From: a virus
IMG/VR virus record: IMGVR_UViG_3300032082_001478
Location: 1-26,290 of that record
Reading direction: 5' to 3' (one strand)
Length of the DNA: 26,290 bases
The first letter of the stretch is position 1. Each line of letters opens with the position of its first letter. Below are positions 8,205-26,290 of the stretch, piece after piece. The translations under genes were made by a program, and so were the position numbers. The notes under the pieces were generated by a model that was not told the origin of the DNA, searched no databases, and worked only from the letters and a program-made list of their open reading frames with translations.

Positions 8205-8558
8205 TGGCCGTAGTAAACTTAGATACCGCAGCACGACTTGACATCATTTGCAGAAAAGGAGACAGCTTCTCTCTTGCAGTGGAGTTTGATTCTAACCTTC
8301 CAGACGATAGTGAGGGAAACAACAATGATGTTTGGACTCTTACTATCCGCGAAGCTGTAGATTCTGAAGACGCTTCTTTGGAAAACTTTACTGTTGATGT
8401 AAATGATTCTGACCCAAAGAAGCTAGACATCACAAACACAAGCTCTAATATGGCAGGGATCAACGCAGGCCTTTACGTTTATGACGTTCAGTACAGCGAC
8501 GGTGAGACCCCACCCCAAATCACTACTTACCTTTACGGGACCTTTGAAGTGAGAGAGG

Positions 8559-8578
<20 letters not shown>
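8204..8578 (+). CDS. Small Ig/BppU-like virion protein
   Basis: The protein has 124 residues. It has the pattern of the small beta-sandwich N-terminal domain seen in phage baseplate upper proteins and fibre adaptors: an opening [12 protein letters not shown] strand, WTLTIRE, then [13 protein letters not shown], and a closing [11 protein letters not shown]. This ending is typical of BppU-like domains. It begins at the portal stop (TAATG overlap) and the giant fibre gene begins 20 bases before its end, so the two are probably translationally coupled. The likely role is a structural adaptor joining the collagen-like fibre to the neck or baseplate. The family call rests on pattern resemblance only. 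Confidence 0.6.
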
Positions 8579-19016
<10,438 letters not shown>

Positions 19017-19018
19017 TT

Positions 19019-21652
19019 ATGTCAGCACGAATAAAAATAATAAAAAATAGCAATAGGGTCGAAATCCTTTTGCCTAATAAGATTTCTTTCTCAGGGGACT
19101 CTGACGGAGAGTTTGTTGCATCAGCAGGGTCTACCGATGATGGGGTGAACATAGTTAGAGAAAGCGACAGCTTCAGCGTCGCCAAAGAACTTGACTATAC
19201 TCTTATTGTAGACGATTCAGAAAATGTTTTTGGCGCGAATAGAGATGCTGTTGTTACAGCTCTGAACTCAGACTATCTTAATAGAGGTATTACTCTTTTT
19301 GAAGTTGGGGTAGAGGATCCTGGATCTGATAATCTGAGTAAAACCACACCAGACAAGAAGCTTCAGCTAAAAGTTAAGTCGGATGGAAGCGGGTTTGAGC
19401 TGGTCAACAAGCCCTCTATTATCGCAGACATTGGAGGTTTAGCATCTGACATAGGTGGAGCCGACGACAACGAGGTCTTGGGATGGACCTTGTCTAAGCA
19501 GTTTGAAGATCAGGATAGTACGAGCGTATACAGGGCTGCTATTAGGCCTGGTGTAAACGTCCAGGCAGAGGTCTCAAATGAGACCTACGGATCAGACTCT
19601 TACGTGACAACAGTTCTTGCAGTCAGAGACATCACGGCCTCGTTGATTTTGAAGAGTGGTGGGGTCATAAACAGTGAAGCCAAAGACATCATACTGAATC
19701 CAGCCGACACGTATGTAACATCCATCACTCGGCTCAAGACGAATGAAGATACGATTATCGGAGGGGACATCAAGACAGCCTCTGGAACAAATGACGACAT
19801 CGTTATCGACTGCGACGGCACTGGAAGAGTAAGGTTCAAGTCTGAGATCATGCCTCACGCAGATCAGGACTTGGTCATCCACTCTGGAGGCACGGGCAAC
19901 ATGATTGTCAAGCCAGACCTACAGATCGGCGGAGAGATTGTTACAGGGAGTAATGACGACCTGGTCTTGAACCCAGGCGGCACTGGTGCAATCGTATTTC
20001 AAGCAGACGACATTCGATTTGAGCAAACGTCAGCCATTACAGGTGGTGAGATAAGGCTTAATGAGTTCAATAGCTTGGGGAGCAATTACGTAGCTCTTAG
20101 GGCTCCGATTAGCTTGAGCGCAGATGTAGCGTTTACTCTTCCTGCCGCAGACGGCACGGACGGTCAAGTCTTGAAAACAAACGGGTCAGGAACCCTTAGT
20201 TTTGTGGATAGTCTTAGCGACACAACCGCTACGCTAAAGGGTACTACAAGCCTCAAACCAGTAGGTGGGCTAGACGCATCTCTAGCTTTCTACGATGATG
20301 CTGGTGACAATTTTGTTGTGTTGAGGGCTCCAGATACACTTACATCTGACACTACATTTAGGCTTCCTGCTTCAGACGGTACGAGCGGGCAAGTCATGAA
20401 GACGGATGGTTCAGGGCAGCTGTCGTTTACCACAATCACCAATGGTACAGATGGCGCTGATGGTGCTGACGGGGCAGATGGTTCGGATGGTACTGGCTTT
20501 ACTGGGGGGTCTTACAACGCTTCAACAGGTGTCGTAACCTTTACGTCTGACGATGGTCTTGGGTTCTCTACTGCAGACCTGAGAGGCGATGACGGCGCTG
20601 ATGGTACGGACGGAACCAATGGAACCAATGGTATTGACGGAGCAGATGGAGCAGACGGAGATGGCTTTACTGGAGGGTCTTACAACGCTTCTACTGGTGT
20701 TGTCACTTTCACATCTGACGACGGTCTGGGTTTCTCCACTGGAGATCTCAGAGGTGCGGACGGAGCAGACGGAACGAACGGTACTGATGGGGCTGACGGT
20801 GCAGATGGATCAGACGCTTTGGCTTTGGCTGGTAACGATCAGACACTGACTGGCAACAGGGTTATCAATACAAACGGATATGACCTGAGCATTAGAGATG
20901 GATTCTCAAACAAGCTTCAGTATGACGACAGTGCTGACGAGTGGGTATTTGGGGCTCCTGTTAGGTTTGATGAAAGCACTGGTGGTGAGATTAAGCTTAG
21001 AGAGCCACTTCAAGGTGGTGTCTCTGGGGTTGTGCTTAAAGCCCCAAACGCTAACCTGACTTCTGACGTTGAGTTCAGGCTCCCTTCTGCAGATGGAACT
21101 AGCGGGCAGTTTGTTAAGACAGACGGTAGCGGGAATCTGTCGTTTGGGGATGCTGGAGGTAGCACAACGCTAACTCAGGTGTACTCGCAAAGCTTCTTGG
21201 ATAACATCGGGACCACAAAGCACTACTTGCCGTTTAAGGATATCAACGAACAGACTACGATCTATCAAGAGGAGGCTGCTATGTTCATGCCTTTTGACGG
21301 TAAGGTAAGGTCTGTATCTATTAGAATACCAGCAATTACTGGCACGTCAGGCAACATGACTATCGGTGTTCACACAATCAATACAGGTAACACAGGATTG
21401 TTCAACTCTGGTCTATGGACCACAGAAGAAACAGAAACTGTGGCCGTTGCTACTACAGATGACCACAGAAGTATTCACTTTGTCTTTGACAATGCACAGC
21501 ATTTCGAGGCTGGTGACTTGCTCACTATTTCTATTCAGAGCTCAACCGATTTGTTCGGAGGAACTAAGTACGTTTACGTGTCAACCATCTTGGATTACGA
21601 TACGTCAAACACTATGCCTTCTACCAGTCAGGTGCTGAGCTCCAACCCATAA
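19019..21652 (+). CDS. Second tail fibre / adhesin with short collagen-like segments
   Basis: The protein has 877 residues. The N-terminal 110 or so form an unfamiliar domain. Residues 200-330 look like beta-solenoid rungs (DLVIHSGGTGNMIV, DLVLNPGGTGAIVF). Three copies of a fibre module with (L)RAP..L..D..FxLPA(A/S)DGT.GQVxKT(D/N)GSG.LSF are at 20045-20203, 20274-20428 and 20981-21145. Between modules two and three, two copies of a GSYNASTGVVTFTSDDGLG unit alternate with DGADGADG/DGTNGT collagen-like runs. The last 170 residues are a beta-rich domain that may be the tip. Such modules are common in marine phage fibres. It starts two bases after the giant fibre stop and shares its transcript, so both probably belong to the same adsorption apparatus. 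The Gly-X-Y runs here use Ala-Asp and Thr-Asp and are unlike the giant fibre's. Confidence 0.8.
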   Translation: MSARIKIIKNSNRVEILLPNKISFSGDSDGEFVASAGSTDDGVNIVRESDSFSVAKELDYTLIVDDSENVFGANRDAVVTALNSDYLNRGITLFEVGVEDPGSDNLSKTTPDKKLQLKVKSDGSGFELVNKPSIIADIGGLASDIGGADDNEVLGWTLSKQFEDQDSTSVYRAAIRPGVNVQAEVSNETYGSDSYVTTVLAVRDITASLILKSGGVINSEAKDIILNPADTYVTSITRLKTNEDTIIGGDIKTASGTNDDIVIDCDGTGRVRFKSEIMPHADQDLVIHSGGTGNMIVKPDLQIGGEIVTGSNDDLVLNPGGTGAIVFQADDIRFEQTSAITGGEIRLNEFNSLGSNYVALRAPISLSADVAFTLPAADGTDGQVLKTNGSGTLSFVDSLSDTTATLKGTTSLKPVGGLDASLAFYDDAGDNFVVLRAPDTLTSDTTFRLPASDGTSGQVMKTDGSGQLSFTTITNGTDGADGADGADGSDGTGFTGGSYNASTGVVTFTSDDGLGFSTADLRGDDGADGTDGTNGTNGIDGADGADGDGFTGGSYNASTGVVTFTSDDGLGFSTGDLRGADGADGTNGTDGADGADGSDALALAGNDQTLTGNRVINTNGYDLSIRDGFSNKLQYDDSADEWVFGAPVRFDESTGGEIKLREPLQGGVSGVVLKAPNANLTSDVEFRLPSADGTSGQFVKTDGSGNLSFGDAGGSTTLTQVYSQSFLDNIGTTKHYLPFKDINEQTTIYQEEAAMFMPFDGKVRSVSIRIPAITGTSGNMTIGVHTINTGNTGLFNSGLWTTEETETVAVATTDDHRSIHFVFDNAQHFEAGDLLTISIQSSTDLFGGTKYVYVSTILDYDTSNTMPSTSQVLSSNP
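20489..20755 (+). repeat. Tandem GFTGGSYNASTGVVTF units in the second fibre
   Basis: Two protein-level copies (about 20489-20587 and 20659-20755) of a roughly 33-residue unit GFTGGSYNASTGVVTF... ending in DLRG, separated and flanked by Asp/Ala/Thr-rich Gly-X-Y runs. Codons differ at third positions. Confidence 0.8.
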
Positions 21653-21664
21653 CGTTGACTTACT

Positions 21665-21672
21665 TATATTTG
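21665..21672 (+). promoter_or_regulatory. Bacteroidetes-type promoter box before the capsid gene cluster
   Basis: TATATTTG followed by C, in the 24-base gap between the second fibre and the next gene; the ATG begins only 4 bases after the box. A TTG lies 8 bases upstream, too close to be a standard -33 element. It should drive the small protein, scaffold, capsid and head protein genes, up to the terminator at 24905. Confidence 0.75.
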
Positions 21673-21676
21673 CACC

Positions 21677-21949
21677 ATGAGAAACCCCAACGAAGTAGCC
21701 TTCGGTCAAGAAGGCAGCAAGTTCATTCCAGACAACAGTGAACACCACGAGCCGCCTGCTGGTAAGGTTATCGTCGCTGTTCAGGCTATCAGCGCGATTG
21801 ATTTGAAAACATCAGGAACTGCTGTAGAGTCAGGATTTGAGGCTCCTGCGCAAGGAACTACCATTCCCGCTGGCGTAACTGTTTTTGGTCGGTTCACTAA
21901 GGTGCAGCTGAATGACACCAACCAGAGGGCGATGATTTATTTTGGATAA
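21677..21949 (+). CDS. Small conserved-type virion protein
   Basis: The protein has 90 residues: a hydrophilic N-terminus (NPNEVAFGQEGSKF), then a compact beta-like core with KVIVAVQAISAIDLK and an ending IPAGVTVFGRFTKVQL...AMIYFG. This 'G-x-T-x-x-G-R-F' ending before a final beta strand is, to my memory, common in small proteins encoded beside capsid genes of marine phages, whose function is mostly unknown. It is the first gene after the promoter at 21665 and 16 bases from the scaffold gene. A minor head or decoration protein is plausible but not proven. The near-leaderless start is discussed with the promoter. Confidence 0.65.
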   Translation: MRNPNEVAFGQEGSKFIPDNSEHHEPPAGKVIVAVQAISAIDLKTSGTAVESGFEAPAQGTTIPAGVTVFGRFTKVQLNDTNQRAMIYFG

Positions 21950-21965
21950 AACAAACTAATTTAAT

Positions 21966-23039
21966 ATGGATAACGAATTGAATCAAACTGAAGAAAACAC
22001 TGGCTGGAGCTTTGTTCCAGACGAGGAAGTTCAAGCTGCTCAGAACCCTGAGCCTGAACAAGTCGAACAACCAGTTGAGACTGCACCACAGCCCGAGGCT
22101 GAGGTTTCTGAACCCACCAATGAACCTGCGCAAGAGCAGTATGATACAGAGGTGGTTAGTATTGACAACGATGAAATTAGTGACGAGGAGTTTGAAGCCG
22201 ACATGATGACTTACCTGAGCGAAAGGCTCGGGCGCCAAGTAAGCAGCTTCGACGACCTCACTATGCAACAAGAGGCACAGCTTGACGAGCGTGTTGAAGC
22301 CATTGCAAAGTTTGTCTCTGAGACAGGGCGGAGCCCGCAGGATTGGTTCTACTACCAGTCGCTCAATGCATCTGATATGGATGACATGACAGCGATTACA
22401 GTAAGCATGACTGCTCAGTATCCGAACCTTTCTCAAGAAGAGATTGGAACTTTGGTTTCTTCCAAGTACAAGCTGGATTCAACTCTGCACACAGAAGAGG
22501 AGATTAAGCTTTCTCAGTTGCAACTCAAGATGGATGCGCAGTCTGCGCGGGACTCAATCTCTAATTTGAGAGAGGGTTATGCCGCACCGCAGCAAGTGCA
22601 AAGTCAAGAGTCCCAAACGTTTGTTACTGATGAATGGATCTCCGACATGCGTCAGGAGGTGAATGCTTTGGATGCTGTCCAGTTCGATCTGGGCAACGGT
22701 CAGACATTCAACTTCGGATTGGATGAAGGGTACAGGAATCAGCTGGCAAACAAAAACAGTCGCCTTGAAGACTTCTTTGATCCTTACGTACAACAGGATG
22801 GAACATGGAATCACGACAAGTTTAATGTCCACATGACCGTGCTTGACAACATTGAGACGATTGTCTCTTCAGTCTATAAGCAAGGGATGGCCGACGGCCA
22901 GAGAGGTATTGTGGATCAGGCAGCTAACGTGAGCACCAAGTCTCCGAATCAAGGTAATGTACAACCTTCTGAGAATAACCTCGCATCGCAACTTCGTGAA
23001 GCGCTGGGGGGTAATTCCACATTATCTTTTAACATCTAA
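21966..23039 (+). CDS. Probable capsid scaffolding protein
   Basis: The protein has 357 residues and lies immediately before the major capsid gene. The N-terminal 90 residues are acidic, Pro/Gln/Glu-rich and probably disordered (EPEQVEQPVETAPQPEAE). The middle (about 90-200) is helical and strongly charged. The C-terminal third is polar, with a final short helix (ASQLREALGG) that could bind the capsid protein. Scaffolds of tailed phages have this composition and gene position: they template procapsid assembly and then leave. No protease motif is visible, so it is not obviously a self-cleaving scaffold. The leader is A/T-rich without Shine-Dalgarno. The assignment rests on position and composition. 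Confidence 0.7.
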   Translation: MDNELNQTEENTGWSFVPDEEVQAAQNPEPEQVEQPVETAPQPEAEVSEPTNEPAQEQYDTEVVSIDNDEISDEEFEADMMTYLSERLGRQVSSFDDLTMQQEAQLDERVEAIAKFVSETGRSPQDWFYYQSLNASDMDDMTAITVSMTAQYPNLSQEEIGTLVSSKYKLDSTLHTEEEIKLSQLQLKMDAQSARDSISNLREGYAAPQQVQSQESQTFVTDEWISDMRQEVNALDAVQFDLGNGQTFNFGLDEGYRNQLANKNSRLEDFFDPYVQQDGTWNHDKFNVHMTVLDNIETIVSSVYKQGMADGQRGIVDQAANVSTKSPNQGNVQPSENNLASQLREALGGNSTLSFNI

Positions 23040-23051
23040 AAATAGACTACT

Positions 23052-24482
23052 ATGTCTGCAATTTCTGCAACACTGGGGACCACTAACTCCTCAAGCAAAG
23101 CACCAAAATTCCTCGCGGATCCCGAGAAGTATGTATCTCTCGGCTCTTTGATCGGCGATTACGCAAAAGAAGACAACAGAGAGCTTCTGATTGAAACCTA
23201 CGGAGACCAGGGTATTACTGGCTTCTTGCAGTTGACTGGCGCCGTTCGCAGCGCTGGTAACTCTGACGAAGTCCAGTACTGGGAAGAAGGTCGTTTGCAC
23301 AAGAAGATCACTGGTACGTTGGACGAAGACGGTGGCGCTGGCAGTGACGCTCGTATTACTAGCGACTTGACTGCATCCTCCGACCCTTCAACCAATGGCA
23401 TCAAAAACTTCCGTGTGAATGACGTCTTGATGAACAAGGCTGGTGAGCGCATGGTCGTTACCGCGGTTACTGCCGCTACTGATAGCGCTGCTGACTTTTA
23501 CGATGTCAGACCATTGGACGGTTCTGCCGCTTCTGGTTTGACCGACAGTGCTGGCGTTGACGAGGATTTCATCTTGATTGGTAACGTCTACGCACAGGGC
23601 ACAGGACAGCCTTCTGAGTTCTACCAGTCAGAAGTCACCAAGCGCACCAACCCATTCATCATCACCAAGGAGACCTACCACGTCAATGGTTCACAAGCAA
23701 CCAACATTGGCTGGATCAACATTGGCAACGGTGACTACAGATGGTACGTGAAGGGCGAGATGGACACTCGTAAGCGTTTCATGGATCAGCGCGAAATGAT
23801 GATGCTGTTCTCTGAGGATGCTGACGCTAACGCTAACAACAAGTTGGCTTTGGCTAGCGGTGAGATCGCTGGCTCTGAAGGTTACTTCCAGGCTGTGACC
23901 CGCAGAGGCATCACTGCTGACGGTTCTTTCGGTGACGGCGCTGGTTTCGCTGACGTCGACGAGATCATCTTCGAGCTCGACAAGCAGGGTGCTCCACACG
24001 AGTACGCTATGTACGTCGACACCAAGACCTCTCTCGACATTGACGACATGTTGGCTGCAGGTATCGCTACTCAGAACACTGCTGGTTTGGCAGGTCAGTT
24101 CGGTGCGTTCCAGAACAGCCCTGACATGGCCGTTCAGTTGGGCTTCAAGAGCTTCACCAGAGGCGGTTACACCTTCCACAAGCACGGATGGAAGTTGATG
24201 AGCAACCCACAGTTGTTGGGCGCGTTCGACAACAACAAGCCATTCAAGGGTGCTATGGTTCCAATGACTCGCGTCGCCGATGCGAAGACTGGAATGAAGG
24301 CTCCTGCTTTGGAGATGAACTTTAAGGAGACCAATGGCTACAGCCGTGAGTTGGAGCACTGGGTAGAAGGCGGTGGCGTCCTCGGTTTCAAGACCAACGA
24401 TGAGGATGTTGCTAAGTTCCACTACCGTTCAGAGTGCAACTTGATCACCCGCGCTGCTAACCAGCACGTTATTCTCAAGTAA
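23052..24482 (+). CDS. Major capsid protein
   Basis: The protein has 476 residues, directly after the putative scaffold. Length, position and composition (balanced alpha/beta, no low complexity after the N-terminus) fit an HK97-fold capsid protein. Segments such as YVKGEMDTRKRFMDQREMMMLF (long spine-type helix) and the closing VLGFKTNDEDVAKFHYRSECNLI resemble capsid proteins of Bacteroidetes phages. Codon use is clearly different from its neighbours: arginine is CGT/CGC in 14 of 19 cases and AGA in 5, with no AGG, while the first glycosyltransferase uses AGA/AGG in 12 of 20. GCT, GGT and TTG are also frequent. That is what I expect for the most highly expressed gene. The leader is A/T-rich without Shine-Dalgarno. 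Confidence 0.85.
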   Translation: MSAISATLGTTNSSSKAPKFLADPEKYVSLGSLIGDYAKEDNRELLIETYGDQGITGFLQLTGAVRSAGNSDEVQYWEEGRLHKKITGTLDEDGGAGSDARITSDLTASSDPSTNGIKNFRVNDVLMNKAGERMVVTAVTAATDSAADFYDVRPLDGSAASGLTDSAGVDEDFILIGNVYAQGTGQPSEFYQSEVTKRTNPFIITKETYHVNGSQATNIGWINIGNGDYRWYVKGEMDTRKRFMDQREMMMLFSEDADANANNKLALASGEIAGSEGYFQAVTRRGITADGSFGDGAGFADVDEIIFELDKQGAPHEYAMYVDTKTSLDIDDMLAAGIATQNTAGLAGQFGAFQNSPDMAVQLGFKSFTRGGYTFHKHGWKLMSNPQLLGAFDNNKPFKGAMVPMTRVADAKTGMKAPALEMNFKETNGYSRELEHWVEGGGVLGFKTNDEDVAKFHYRSECNLITRAANQHVILK

Positions 24483-24502
24483 TAACCTAAAACTCTTTTA
24501 AG

Positions 24503-24889
24503 ATGGCAAGATTTTTTCTACCCCTGATTCCTGATGGGGAGTTTGATGCTGTAACTGTTAACGACACAACTCAAGCTTTGTCTGTGTCTACATTCTGCAC
24601 GCATCTTACGGGAACAGATAGCGTGGCTTGCGTTGCAACTCTTCCTGCTGGCACTAAGATTGGTCAGCTCAAGAAGATTGTAACAAGAGCTGCTTCAGAT
24701 ACCAGTATCTCAGTCACTTTGACCAGTCACTTTGCAGATGCTTCAGATGTTTTGACACTTACCGCAGCGGGTAACTACGCTCTCTGCCAGTGGCAAGACG
24801 GAAACACTGATGCTTCTAATGTTGGAGGTGCTGGATGGAAGGTTCTTGAGACTGGAGACATCAACGCTGGTTCTAATCAGCTTGGATGA
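24503..24889 (+). CDS. Small head-associated protein (possible decoration protein)
   Basis: The protein has 128 residues, 20 bases after the capsid gene and the last before a terminator. It is rich in Thr, Ser, Ala and Asp with alternating hydrophobic residues (SISVTLTSHFADASDVLTLTAAGNYALCQW), consistent with a small beta-sandwich or barrel. The position right after the major capsid gene and the absence of enzyme motifs suggest a capsid decoration or stabilising protein. I do not recognise a specific family. Three Cys residues (at FCTH, VACV and LCQW) are unusual for such a small virion protein. Confidence 0.55.
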   Translation: MARFFLPLIPDGEFDAVTVNDTTQALSVSTFCTHLTGTDSVACVATLPAGTKIGQLKKIVTRAASDTSISVTLTSHFADASDVLTLTAAGNYALCQWQDGNTDASNVGGAGWKVLETGDINAGSNQLG

Positions 24890-24904
24890 TAACTAACGGT
24901 AACT

Positions 24905-24933
24905 GAGGGGGAGGAACAGCCTCCCTCTCTTTT
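24905..24933 (+). terminator. Rho-independent terminator after the capsid genes
   Basis: A 10-base-pair stem GAGGGGGAGG / CCTCCCTCTC (24905-24914 with 24920-24929, one G-U pair) with loop AACAG, followed directly by TTTT. It ends the capsid transcript 15 bases after the last stop codon and runs into the promoter box at 24936. Confidence 0.85.
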
Positions 24934-24935
24934 AC

Positions 24936-24943
24936 TATCTTTG
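24936..24943 (+). promoter_or_regulatory. Bacteroidetes-type promoter box before the 264-residue gene
   Basis: TATCTTTG fits TAnnTTTG. It lies three bases after the terminator stem's T run and 21 bases before the ATG at 24965, leaving an A/T-rich leader without Shine-Dalgarno. It matches less closely the TATATTTGC form seen three times elsewhere in the window. Confidence 0.6.
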
Positions 24944-24964
24944 TTCAATTAAATAAATTCAATT

Positions 24965-25759
24965 ATGACTACACAAGCTAAGCGGGGTCGACCCGTAAAA
25001 AAAGCTGCTGCTGCGGCACCAGCAAAAAAGTTTTCCGTAAAGCAGGACATCAAGTCAAAGGGAATCCAAGAGTACGTCCTAAAGACAGGAAAGGGTGCAG
25101 TATATATGATGCACCAAAAGAACATCTCTCACTTCGACAAGGAGTCAGGTATGGTTCGTCAAATCAGATACTGTCCATCCGAGCACAGCGTGTTTGTAGA
25201 TGAGCAGTCTGAAAACGCAGTTCGTAAGTCCGTGGTTTTTGCTGACGGAAGGCTGTTGGTTAGACCAGATCAGCCAAACCTCGCTGAGTTTATGCGCCTT
25301 CACCCAGGCAACACTGCAAACGGGGGAACTGTGTTCAGCAAGGTGGATAAGCAAGAGAAGGCCAAGGTAGACGTAAGCAAGGAGTTCGTTGTTGCTGATG
25401 CAATTATCATGATCAAGGACAAGCCGTTTGAAGATCTTCTTTCTGTAGCTGCGTCTATTGGAATCAATGTTGACCGTCAGGCTGCGGAGATCAAGCACGA
25501 CCTGCTGATGTACGCAAAGAAGAATCCGACTCAGTTCATCAAGATGTTTGACAACCCTGAAGTCACGATGAAGGCTAAGATCAGAATGGCCATGAAGTAC
25601 GGAATCATCGAGATCAGCAAAGGGGCGGCTAGATGGAAGGACACCAACGGTATGATCGTTAGTGTACCAGAAGGAAAGGATGGAGTCGACGTGCTCCTGA
25701 GGTTCTTGTTAACAGAGGCAGGGGCACCAACTGCAGAGGAGCTAGATCGTCAGCTCTGA
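24965..25759 (+). CDS. Conserved-type phage protein with AT-hook-like N-terminus
   Basis: The protein has 264 residues. The N-terminal 25 residues (KRGRPVKKAAAAAPAKK) are basic and Ala-rich and contain RGRP, the core of an AT-hook, so DNA binding is plausible. The rest looks like a compact domain: a beta region up to VRPDQPNLAEFMRLHPGN, which I recall from unassigned phage proteins encoded near capsid genes, then a helical half (KHDLLMYAKKNPTQFIKMF) ending in a repeat-free C-terminus. It stands alone between two terminator-promoter pairs, so it may be regulated separately from both structural transcripts. It could be a head-internal or packaged DNA-binding protein. The function is unknown, and the AT-hook is a short motif that can occur by chance. 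Confidence 0.7.
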   Translation: MTTQAKRGRPVKKAAAAAPAKKFSVKQDIKSKGIQEYVLKTGKGAVYMMHQKNISHFDKESGMVRQIRYCPSEHSVFVDEQSENAVRKSVVFADGRLLVRPDQPNLAEFMRLHPGNTANGGTVFSKVDKQEKAKVDVSKEFVVADAIIMIKDKPFEDLLSVAASIGINVDRQAAEIKHDLLMYAKKNPTQFIKMFDNPEVTMKAKIRMAMKYGIIEISKGAARWKDTNGMIVSVPEGKDGVDVLLRFLLTEAGAPTAEELDRQL

Positions 25760-25776
25760 GTAGACTATATATACCG

Positions 25777-25810
25777 AAAAGGCCGTCCAATAGGGCGGCT
25801 TTTTCTTTTT
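25777..25810 (+). terminator. Rho-independent terminator after the 264-residue gene
   Basis: Core stem GCCGTCC / GGGCGGC (25782-25788 with 25793-25799, one U-G pair) with loop AATA. It is extended by an A run pairing with T's around one bulged G, then TTTTTCTTTTT. The next promoter box begins at 25812. Confidence 0.85.
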
Positions 25811-25811
25811 G

Positions 25812-25819
25812 TATATTTG
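25812..25819 (+). promoter_or_regulatory. Bacteroidetes-type promoter box before the last gene
   Basis: TATATTTG followed by C, starting right after the T run of the terminator. The ATG at 25824 is 4 bases after the box, the same spacing as at 21665. No -33 element is recognisable, because that region is occupied by the terminator hairpin. Confidence 0.75.
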
Positions 25820-25823
25820 CTTC

Positions 25824-26290
25824 ATGGGAGCAAGTGTAAACGTAGTCTATAACACCCTTAGAGATCTGGTCAATAAAGACCAGCAGGGCTTTGTTACTGT
25901 AGATGAGTTCAACCGCTTTGCCCAAGTAGCTCAGCTGAGAATCTTCAATAGGTTGTTCGACAGCCTCAAAGATGGAAGCCGACTTGAAAGAGCTGGCTTT
26001 GGGCAGGGTAGAGACAAGTCTAAGTTCAAGCAGATAACTGAAGATCTTTCGACGTTCGCAAAGACGGAGAAGAACATCGATAGAGAAGGCGGTGTGTTTG
26101 CCAGACCAGGCGACTTCGCTAGACTTATTAGCATCTCCACTCATGGTGGGTCTCTTCTTGGTCGAACAACTCGAACTCCCATTCAGATTTGCTATGACGA
26201 AGAAAAGATTGAGCGTATCCTTAGCAGCACCCTTAACGCTCCTACAAAGAGCTATCCTGTGGCGCTGGTGTCTGGAGACATCGAGGTATT
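25824..26290 (+). CDS. Structural protein, 3' end outside window (neck/head-tail type)
   Basis: The frame is open to the right edge, giving 155 residues of a longer protein. It opens MGASVNVVYNTLRDLVNKDQQG, followed by VDEFNRFAQVAQLRIFNRLFD. This pattern (short helix, 'V-NKD-x-x-G' turn, 'EFN-x-x-A-x-x-A-Q' helix) is one I associate with a conserved structural protein in Bacteroidetes phages, often near the capsid and tail-connector genes. A head-tail connector or tail-tube role is possible. The start is set by the promoter box ending 4 bases upstream. There is no Shine-Dalgarno. The confidence is for a real gene; the function is only suggested. Confidence 0.7.
   Translation, partial: MGASVNVVYNTLRDLVNKDQQGFVTVDEFNRFAQVAQLRIFNRLFDSLKDGSRLERAGFGQGRDKSKFKQITEDLSTFAKTEKNIDREGGVFARPGDFARLISISTHGGSLLGRTTRTPIQICYDEEKIERILSSTLNAPTKSYPVALVSGDIEV

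Overview
The window is part of a double-stranded DNA phage genome, most likely a tailed phage of a Bacteroidetes (flavobacterial-type) host. Three features point to the host. First, exact TATATTTGC boxes, matching the Bacteroidetes -7 promoter element TAnnTTTG, sit 4 to 7 bases before start codons. Second, most starts lack a Shine-Dalgarno sequence and have A/T-rich leaders. Third, the small accessory proteins are of a kind I associate with phages of this group. All genes are on the + strand and tightly packed. No integrase, repressor or other lysogeny gene is visible.

Layout. 1-571: two overlapping HNH endonuclease-like ORFs, the first cut by the left edge. 578-651: a tRNA-Arg(UCU). 666-987: two small proteins, one very basic and one cysteine-containing. 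998-3637: two GT4-type glycosyltransferases and a sulfotransferase, overlapping head to tail and running directly into the large terminase gene (3621-5726). 5748-8578: the portal gene behind its own promoter, then a small Ig/BppU-like protein. 8559-19016: one 3485-residue gene, 40% of the window, for a giant Thr-rich collagen-like fibre. 19019-21652: a second fibre with short Asp-rich collagen-like segments. 21677-24889: a small virion-type protein, the scaffold, the major capsid protein and a small head protein. A terminator-promoter pair, a Lys/Ala-rich conserved protein (24965-25759), a second terminator-promoter pair and a truncated structural gene complete the window.

The most interesting content is the giant collagen-like protein and its possible modification genes. 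It has five Gly-X-Y blocks (about 2170 residues) separated by seven globular inserts. By eye the inserts fall into three families in the order A-B-A-B-C-C-C, followed by a C-terminal domain with a dockerin/EF-hand-like loop. Under the basic 12-residue repeat ([12 protein letters not shown]) there is a longer period: a marker beginning DQGNDG recurs at exactly 486 bases (162 residues) in four of five clean intervals and 495 in the fifth. The repeat is nearly proline-free and has Thr in the Y position, the position where glycosylated Thr replaces hydroxyproline in some known collagens. Two glycosyltransferases and a sulfotransferase lie in the adjacent packaging operon. I therefore propose, as inference only, a phage-encoded system that builds a glycosylated and perhaps sulfated collagen fibre hundreds of nanometres long.
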